Assembly: GCA_033977485.1 (NCBI GenBank)
Contig: CM066995.1
Coordinates: 48,173,162-48,237,161 of the forward strand
Length of the DNA: 64,000 nucleotides
Reading direction: 5' to 3'
Origin: Hydrangea macrophylla
Lineage: Eukaryota > Streptophyta > Magnoliopsida > Cornales > Hydrangeaceae
Part shown: piece by piece, positions 56,643 to 64,000 of the stretch
How the letters are laid out: every line of letters begins with the position of its first letter
Position numbering within the stretch: the first letter of the stretch is position 1
Notes under the pieces: model-generated
What the model saw: the letters and a program-made list of their open reading frames with translations, nothing else
What the model was told of the DNA's origin: nothing
Databases searched by the model: none
Made by a program: the position numbers and the translations under genes

Positions 56643-57755
56643 AATTCTGATTTTGGGTTCACTTGAGGATTAGACTTGAAAAATATCCTTTTAATCAAAT
56701 TAATCAATCTTTGTGTGCCTGTTGCATTTCACTTGCATGTCCAGCCAGTCGATTGCACGGAACTATGACCTTGGAGGCTCGGGGCAACCGGGTCGGTCAA
56801 GTCATCATGGGACTGTGTGATCACCCTTGATCTCGTACCATGATTTGGTATATTAAGCATCCTATCGGGTGTGTGTCAAGGGTGTCCCTTATTTGACCAA
56901 AACCCAACCTTTGCGTAGTAGTTTCTGTAGAACCTTTCAATCTTAGGAAATCAATCCTTGATTAGGGTTATGTGCTAGGAAGTTTTGTATGCCCGGAAGG
57001 GATTATTTGAGATGATGACGATACTTGCTTGATGAAAGATGAATAATCTTTTAATCACCTTTTAGCAATTTCTCCTCGTGTTACATGACATTTGGAGGAC
57101 ATGCCGAACCTTGATTATAAGATTATACTTCTTATATCATGTTTAGTTAAGCATCATTGATCTTGTATGCATCCGAATTCATAAAAAGTACGGTGATAAT
57201 CTAGTCATGTGATCCTCCTACCTAGGGAATTTCCTCTTTCCAAAAGTTTTATTATTTGTTCACTCTTTCAAAGAAATACAAAAAGCTTTCTTTTCCTTTC
57301 AAATCAAAATTTCCTTTGTTAAGGTATATTTTCACTTGCTCAATTCCGCAAAGAAATAAATTCGAAAAATCTTTGAAGTTATGGATTTTAAAGAAACCCA
57401 AAACATCTTAAAAAAAAATCTTTGAAAATCATTTTTGAAAAATCTCACCTCTGAGAGGGTAGTAAGGATCACAATGAGAGGAGAAATTGGCGTACTTGAC
57501 ATGAGTGAAGATCTTATGTGATTATGTGCTTATGTGTTAGAATTAGGATTTTTTTTTTTCGCATGTCAAGTAGGCACACACACACACATGCATTGCATCC
57601 GCATGATATACAAAATAAAAGTTTTCGTTAAAATAAAGGTAAAAGGTCTTCTAAAAACAAATTTTTTTAAAAAATTCACTGTAGGAGCGAAAATAGCAAA
57701 CCAAGCGTGGTTTAGGGACCCCACAGCAAGGCTAGTAAGGAGAGGACGTGTTGAC
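56643..57755 (+). other. D2 leader
   Basis: Collinear with the D1 leader, non-coding. A/T-rich runs near 57400-57440 and a CA-repeat near 57575-57590. Confidence 0.7.
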
Positions 57756-58811
57756 ATGACTGAAGAGAGAAACAACGAAGAAATGTCCGGTTTAAGGGTA
57801 TTAGTCGAACAGCAAGCGGAACAGATGAGAAGGCAGGCCGAGAACATGAACCGCATGATGGGAATGATAGAAGAACTGAATCGCCGACCACCACAGATGA
57901 ATCCGCCTGTTATGGACCCGCCTTTGGGAGGAGGGGACGGGGATTGGTTCGACGATCAGGAAGCACAATGGAATGACGCACTAAGAGCCAACAGGGACAG
58001 AGAAAAAGATGAGAAGGAGAAGCTGCTGACTGAGAAGATAGAAAAGTTTGAAAGGGTAATGCGCAAGGCTCAGGGAGTGGATACCTACCTAATGGAACTG
58101 GAAGGGTTGTATGACGGAGTACGCGAAACACTGCCTGCCGGGTTCAAAATGCCAGTTTTTAATAAGTTTGATGGCACCGGACCAGATATCTGCTTTGCCG
58201 TTGGCATGGTTAGCAGGTATCAATCGAATCCTGGTCCAGAGCACTGGACAGCCGTTAAGCACATTCTTAAGTACTTGAGAAGAACTAAAGATTACATGCT
58301 TATGTACGGCGGTAGTGAGTTAATTCCAGTAGGATACACTGACTCGGACTTTATGTCAGATAAAGATTCGAGAAAGTCGACATCCGGACATCTCTTTACC
58401 TTGGGAGGTGGTGCTGTTAGTTGGAGGAGCATTAAGCAGAAATGCATTGCAGACTCAACTATAGAAGATGAGTATGTGGCTGCTTGTGAAGCCGCAAAGG
58501 AAGCTGTTTGGCTCAAGAAGTTCCTTATGGAACTCGAGGTGGTACCAGCGTCGCTGTCACCTATTACGCTATACTGCGATAATAGTGGGGCAGTGGCTCA
58601 GTCCAAGGAGCCAAGGAACCACGGGAAGGGAAAGCACGTAGAGCGAAAATATCACCTAATCCGAGATATAGTTCAACGTAGAGATGTGACTGTCACCAAG
58701 ATTGCCACCGCTGACAATCTTGCTGATCCGTTTACAAAGGCCTTACCACAGAAGGTCTTTGATCGTCATCTAGATAGTCTAGGTCTTAGATGTAGTTCTG
58801 AATGGTTGTAA
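57756..58811 (+). CDS. Chimeric ORF: D2 gag N-terminus fused in frame to Copia B RNase H
   Basis: The ATG at 57756 opens MTEERNNEEMSGLRVLVEQQ and follows Tat gag for about 141 codons to NKFDGTG. At 58180/58181 the frame passes without a stop into Copia pol text: PDICFAVGMVSRYQSNPG, GYTDSDFMSDKDSRKSTSG, DEYVAACEAAKEAVWLKKF and GKHVERKYHLIRDIV, ending ADPFTKALPQKVFDRH and SLGLRCSSEWL. The total is 351 residues. RNase H residues Asp (YTDSD), Glu (EDEY region) and Asp (YCDNSG) are visible. The fusion is a deletion junction between two elements; whether it is translated is unknown. It is the longest intact frame in the right third of the window. Confidence 0.85.
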   Translation: MTEERNNEEMSGLRVLVEQQAEQMRRQAENMNRMMGMIEELNRRPPQMNPPVMDPPLGGGDGDWFDDQEAQWNDALRANRDREKDEKEKLLTEKIEKFERVMRKAQGVDTYLMELEGLYDGVRETLPAGFKMPVFNKFDGTGPDICFAVGMVSRYQSNPGPEHWTAVKHILKYLRRTKDYMLMYGGSELIPVGYTDSDFMSDKDSRKSTSGHLFTLGGGAVSWRSIKQKCIADSTIEDEYVAACEAAKEAVWLKKFLMELEVVPASLSPITLYCDNSGAVAQSKEPRNHGKGKHVERKYHLIRDIVQRRDVTVTKIATADNLADPFTKALPQKVFDRHLDSLGLRCSSEWL

Positions 58812-58826
58812 GTGCAAGTGGGAGTT

Positions 58827-60323
58827 TGTTGGGTTTGTGCCCTCAAACCATTACTTTGTGTATGAGACATTAGCATTATAATATATAGATATCAGCTTTA
58901 CATTTCATTGTGTATGTTTCTTTCATGAGATGATTGTTTTGTCCTTAAGTATCATAGTAAGCAATTCGTGTGTGTATGAGATACACACAAGTGAGATACG
59001 AATTACTATTCTTTGATACTTAGAGTATGTCACAGTGGATGATGAGACTGGATACCTCATCAGGTCTACACTGTAGCATAATTAACTACCATTGGATGGA
59101 GTGATTAATCTCAATCACTAGAGTGTAGCTCTTAGTTGATATGGTAGTGCTTATAGTGCATTGATGGACCTGAGCTTTTCTATTGACGCTTAAGGCTGTC
59201 AACAGTCAATAGGAACTCATAACTTGTATAAGGTACGTGTTCTCAATCTTGAGATGATTATGAACACAGACTATGGATATGGCTGCTTTGACTTACCAAT
59301 CAGTGAGGTCTATAGAAGATCAACACCTGGGTATCTTGGGTATGTCATGTCCATAGGGTTGTGAACATATATTGTCAAGATAGAATCTACCCTCTGATTC
59401 AGAGTAAGCATTCCCTTGAGAATGTCACCAAGTTGATTACTGAGTACTGCAGTCTTGTTGATAAGAGTTATCAACATGTTTGGTAATCATGAGTAGTGAA
59501 TGGGACTCAAGGAATACAAGAAGTAATCATGATTCAGGTTGACAGTAACAGTTATCCAACTACCTGAATATGATTACGAATGCTGATGGTAGAGGGACAT
59601 TAGTACACCATACAAGTCTAGTTATCGCTTCGGATATGTTCTTTTGCGTTGGAGTTCAGTTATCGTTTTATAGTGGAATAAACGTTAACTGACCAGTTAG
59701 TTAGTTTACTGATCAAAGAGTTTGGTCATGGTAATTAACAAACTGGTCTGAGCCAACAATAAAGAGCCTAGGAGTTCCCACTCTTAGCTCCGCTAGGATG
59801 CTTGGAAAGACACTTGAGGAAGCTGTTAAGACAGGTTCGATCGATCGAAGTATGTTCGATCGATTGAAGTCATCAGGTTCGATCGATCGAGAATGGTTCG
59901 ATCGATCGAAGGTTCGATCGATCGAAGTCACTTCGATCGATCGAAGTCTAGGTCGGTTCTGGAAATCTATAAATAGGGCAGCTGCGTTCTGGAAGTAAGT
60001 GATCGTCATTTTTATACGCAGAAGCTGCAGAAACTATCATAGTCTTCCCAAAAACCTTCCTATCCTCTCTATTAGGGTTCCCACCAACCCTAGTCTTTCC
60101 GGCAGGCATCCGCAGGAGTCATAAGGGTGAAGATCATCTAGTGGAGGTTGCTGGAAGTTAAAGTTTCAGAATTGGGTTCAAGACACTAAGGTATAATTCT
60201 TGCACCCCCTTGTACGCATCTATGGAATTGACGAGTAGTAGATCCTGGAATACCAAAAGTTTTATAACTTAACTTATTTCCGCTGCGCGTTTAAACTCTA
60301 ACTTTAAACCACTTTTTCCTTCA
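58827..60323 (+). mobile_element. B2 3' LTR (Copia family B)
   Basis: Starts TGTTGGGTTTGTGCCCTC after the tract AAGTGCAAGTGGGAGTT and ends TTTTTCCTTCA. 1497 bp. Six copies of the 14-bp palindrome TTCGATCGATCGAA, four perfect or nearly so, lie at 59836-59945. TCTATAAATAGG follows at 59966-59977. Confidence 0.93.
59836..59975 (+). promoter_or_regulatory. B2 promoter: six TTCGATCGATCGAA copies and TATA box
   Basis: Copies start at 59836, 59855, 59878, 59897, 59913 and 59932. The TATA box TATAAATA (59968-59975) begins 23 bp after the last copy. The spacing between copies varies from 16 to 23 bp, so the motif and not a longer unit is repeated. Confidence 0.75.
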
Positions 60324-60819
60324 GTTTAATCGCCACGAAAGTTCTGAAAGAGAGCTCGCAAATCAGCAAATCAATCTCAGCATTAAACAAGACGAAAGAT
60401 TTAAGGTGCCTTATTCAATGTTAGAACTTTGAATTTCATATGGTACTGACGTAGCAAAGAAGTTTGAACGTTTGAAAGAATTTGGGAGAAGGTCTGATTA
60501 GTTAAGTAGTGGAAGACCTTTTGGATGTCTTACAATGCAGCCTACCCTCATTCATTGCATAATCAAAGCCGAATAGAATGACGAAGGATTAAGGAAATGG
60601 TTCGAGAAGGCCAAAGCAAAGGATCCGACGGAATGGAATATTGGAATCAAGAAGCTAAAGAAGAAAGAGATTCTGCTGGTAAAGGTTCAATAGAAGCATC
60701 ATATTGAAGGAGAAGCTTCTTGGGATCTGGAATCGGAAATGCGAGAGAAATTTCCATTTCTACTTAGTACTAACTAGTTCTGATTTCGAGGACGAAATCC
60801 TGTAATAGGTGGTAGAAGG
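60324..60819 (+). pseudogene. pol: E1 pol remnant (Tekay-like) with internal deletion
   Basis: A scrap of pol near 60535-60650 (QPTLIHCIIKAE, LRKWFEKAKAKDP) corresponds to the RNase H-integrase linker of C1 ([25 protein letters not shown]). It joins directly to the chromodomain end, [32 protein letters not shown] (about 60645-60765), so integrase is missing. After the stop, GATTTCGAGGACGAAATCC and the purine-rich TAGGTGGTAGAAGG (60806-60819) precede the LTR, as in C1. Confidence 0.8.
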
Positions 60820-63800
60820 TGTAATACCTGTAATTTCTCAACGTTTAATAGTAGGAGTTTTATGAATTTCCATGTCTGGTATATTATTATTTTATTTGTG
60901 TGACCGTATCAATGTATGTAATTACTAATTAGACTGTAATCACCGCACCGACTCGACCGTAGAAAGACTTAACTTACTCCCGTACTCGGACTCGGACAAT
61001 AGAAAAAATACCCGATTGCACGTAAATTGAGACTGACACGCGTATCGAGGAACTTATGCACGTAAATTGAGAAAGTGGCACAGAACCCAAGGTGGGCCCC
61101 ACATGGCCGGCCACTTGTTGCACATACAACCCCCTAGACATATGTCACCATCTCATGTTGGACACTTGTCCACAACCTTGACACATGTCAATGCATGCAC
61201 AAATGCATCCATGCACATTGACACCTAACACTACACCTAGCACTATATAACCATGCATACACTCATACATTTCATTCTTTTGGCCACCAAAATCTGCACA
61301 TAAGTTAGGAGATGAGAGATACTAGGAAATAGAGAACAGGAATTAGGAAGAAGTCTTGTGCTCATCTTTTTTCCTTGCATGCACCTTCAAACATGCACCC
61401 ATACACTTATATACACACCACCATGGAGACTTATAATTTGTAATAAGAAGTTTTAGAAGAACCTCCAAGAGTCCCTAGAAGAAGAAGAAGTACACAATCA
61501 AGAGTAGAAGAAGAAGAAGAAGAAGAAGAAGAAGAAGAAGAAGGAACATCCACCATTGAAGTTGTGTTCAAACTTCCTAAGCTCAAATCCAAAGCCCAAG
61601 CTCAATTTCAAGTTTAGGTGAGTATTCTAACTCACTTTAGAACCTATATAGTATGTAGTAATGTTTATTAAGTGCTTGATGTTGATAGTTTGAGAGATCC
61701 ATGCCATGCAAGATAAATTTTCAAATCTGAGAAATAGAAACCTCCAGCAGAATGTAGTTTAGTAATATGAGTGTTTTAAGCAGCTCTAAAATCTGAATTA
61801 AGCTAGGTTTTTTTTTGGATAAATCTAACTCATTTATCTACAAATAACTCTTCTACAGCTCAGTCTAAAAAGTGCTCCTTCATAGGTAAAATGCACATGC
61901 AACGCAGTACTATAAATCTAGGACAGAGCAGTCCGAAAATATAGAAATGTCTAAGTAAAATAAATATTTTGAGCAGCTCAAAAATGTAATTGAAGCTAGA
62001 TTTTTTTGTACATAAAGATAATCCAATTATCTACAATGTTCTAGATTTGAGTTTGATCTACAAATCAATTTATCATGCCCAAATAAATCATATCAATTCA
62101 GTCGACATAGTAAAATTAATTCCTGGCAGATTGTATAACTACTTGTATGATGTGTTTATTAATGATGCTTGCTTACCGGTACCTGTGTGGTTATGGATAT
62201 CTTGTGCTATGGTAGTGCTATCGAGTAGATGAGTATGTTAGGGCCTTCATCTATATATTATTGGTATTAAATCCACGAACTACACGCTAGGTTTCCGTTG
62301 TTATGAATATAGTGTGATGACCATAGAGAGTTCATACCCAAGCTATAAGTATGTTGTACGACACGATTATTGTGTTGATAGTGATTGGATAAGTTTCCAT
62401 TGTAAGTATATTACGACATAAAACAGGACGACAGATGTATAAACGTAACTTCGAAAGTATATTTGGAAGTCCTTTAATGATCTAAATTCCGAAATAAGTG
62501 ACGAATGCGCGGTCGGGAAAACGTAAGGGTCGGTTGTGCTATGTTAGAAGCAAATTATGCCAAGGATAATTGTCGGATAGGTAATCTGGGCAGCGAAGGT
62601 CAGGATAGTGAGAAAAAGGTATGGTTGACAAATGTGAAAGTTGTGTATCATTTCGATTCTTCGTGACGAAATTGATATGGTCTTCGTGACGTGTGTATCA
62701 TTTTGATTCTTCATGAAGAAATGGATACGGTCTTCGTGACGTGTGTATCATTTCGATCTTTCGTGACGAAGTGGATATGGTCTTCGTGATGTTTGTATCA
62801 GCCGCGGAGGCCGGGATAGTAAGAAAAGGGATGTGTTGTTGAGTTGTGAAGTGGTGACTCTTGAGTATCCTTTCGGTTCTTCGTGACGAAAGGGATACGG
62901 TTAAAATGTGACTATTGTAAGTATCCTTTCAGTTCTTCGTGACGAAATGGATGTTCTTACACTCCGTAACGCTTTCGGTTCTTCGTGACGAAGTGGTGAT
63001 TCTTTGAGTAAAGATTCGGTTCTTCGTGAGGAAATGGATGTTCTTGTACTCCGTAACGCTTTCGGTTCTTCGTGACAAAGCGGTGATTCTTTGACTAAAG
63101 ACTCCTTTTGGTTCTTTGTGAGGAAATGGATGTTCTTGTACCCCATAACGCTTTCGGTTCTTCGTGATGAAGCGGTGATTCTTTGAGTAAAGACTCCTTT
63201 CGGTTCTTCATGATGGAATGGATGTTCTTCCACTCCGTAAACACTTCGGTTCTTTGTGATGGAGAAGTGGTGGTTCTTAGAGTGAAGACTCCTTTCGGTT
63301 TTTAGTGATGAAATGGATGTTCTTGCACTCCGTAAACACTTCGGTTAATTGTGATGGAGAAGTGGTGGTTCTTAGAGTGAAGACTCCTTTCGGTTCTTAG
63401 TGATGGATTGGATGTTCTTGCACTCCGTAAATGCTTCGGTTCGTCGTGATGAAGAAGTGGTGGTTCTTAGAGTGAAGACTCCTTTCGGATCTTAGTGATG
63501 GAATGGATGCTCTTGCACTCCGAAAATGCTTCGGTTCTTCGTGATGGCGAAGTGGTGGTTCTTCGTGACAAGGCAGTTGGTGAAAGATGTTTTGGTTGAT
63601 GAGAGATGGTTTGGTTAGTACAAGATGGTTCCGTGAAGGTTGTGGGAACACTCTGGTTCTTCGTGACAAAGTGAAGGTTAGGAGTGTTTTGGTTAATGAA
63701 AGATGGTTTGGTTAATAAAAGATGGATTTGATCAGTGCAAGATGGTTTGGTTAATGAAAGAGGGATTGGTTACAATTGACAAGTACAAAGTGACTTAGTT

Positions 63801-64000
63801 TTGCAATAGTGACAGCCTTTTTTGGTGTTGTTGATTGGAGTTAGGACTCCGGAATAGACCTCGGCAATGGACTGTGACAATGTTCTGAGATGTTGAAGCG
63901 AGTTGTATCGATTGTTTGTTTTCTCTTCGAATGCCTGTATGGGCACGTAAGTGGTTATAGTCCAACAGTGAGAACGTGAGAGAACTTTAATTGACATAAT
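60820..64000 (+). mobile_element. E1 3' LTR, truncated by window edge
   Basis: Starts TGTAATACCTGTAATTTCTC and matches the E1 5' LTR and solo LTR E0. TATA box CACTATATAACC at 61241-61252 is preceded by ACATATGT, GGACACTTGTCC and TGACACATGTCA (61138-61190). A (GAA)n run lies at 61506-61543, longer than in the 5' LTR. The second half is tandem arrays. The end is not reached. Confidence 0.9.
62630..63780 (+). repeat. Tandem arrays in the E1 3' LTR with a TTCGTGACGAA core
   Basis: First part (62630-62800): units of about 50 nt with GTGTATCATTTCGATTCTTC and GGTCTTCGTGACG. Second part (62870-63560): units of about 90-95 nt with GGTTCTTCGTGACGAA, ATGGATGTTCTTGYACTCCG and AGTAAAGACTCCTTTC. Third part (63560-63780): shorter units with AAAGATGGTTTGGTTAATG. 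The 11-bp TTCGTGACGAA is a perfect inverted repeat with one central base. Confidence 0.88.

Noticed and set aside
62901..63669. Minus-strand frames with repeated SSRRTE and HEEPK
   Set aside because: Translation of tandem arrays in the E1 LTR; the unit lengths are not kept in frame.

Overview
This window looks like intergenic DNA of a flowering plant, most likely a eudicot with a repeat-rich genome. I find no host gene that I would defend. Almost every base belongs to LTR retrotransposons nested in one another. I name five families here: A (SIRE-like Copia), B (another Copia, LTR starting TGTTGGGTTTGTGCCC), C (Tekay/Del-like chromovirus), D (Tat/Ogre-like Ty3 element with two RNase H domains) and E (Tekay-like, LTR with long tandem arrays). 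No species call is made.

Layout. 1-16891 is element A, whose 5' LTR is cut by the left window edge. Three solo LTRs sit inside it: D3 (244-3520, reversed), B3 (6670-8148, reversed) and E0 (12042-15459). Its pol is broken, and downstream of pol lies an accessory ORF with its own promoter-like region. Element A lies in the tail of B1, whose 3' LTR is 16914-18390. B1 lies in the gag of an old Tat remnant, D0 (18394-19770). 19771-21210 is unassigned, followed by a short tandem array. E1 starts at 21420 and is split after 11 bases by D1 (21432-52345, target duplication CCTGT). D1 is about 20.3 kb without its own insert. It has 3.0-kb LTRs, a decayed gag-pro-pol on the plus strand and two genes on the minus strand: a six-exon plant-mobile-domain gene and a DUF7745-like gene. 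The DUF7745-like gene is split by C1 (33223-43845, minus strand, target duplication GATAG, LTRs about 99.6% alike). After D1 the E1 LTR resumes, is split by D2 (53659-58180), and D2 gag is fused in frame to a Copia RNase H that runs into the B2 LTR (58827-60323). A scrap of E1 pol and the E1 3' LTR (60820 to the window end) close the window.

How the parts work together. Each family carries primer site, polypurine tract, gag-pol and LTR promoters as expected. Four things go beyond that. (1) D elements carry, after the LTR, 50 nt complementary to the entire 3' part of a tRNA, in exact tRNA geometry. One copy has an anticodon (GCG) that fits reverse transcription of an inosine-edited tRNA-Arg(ACG). 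(2) Every family has its own cluster of short inverted repeats just upstream of its TATA box, and families A and D repeat that family-specific cluster upstream of internal accessory genes. (3) D1 carries an intron-containing gene in antisense, an orientation in which the introns survive retrotransposition. (4) D elements carry a repeated, partly covarying hairpin motif and extra polypurine-tract-like hairpins between pol and the 3' LTR.
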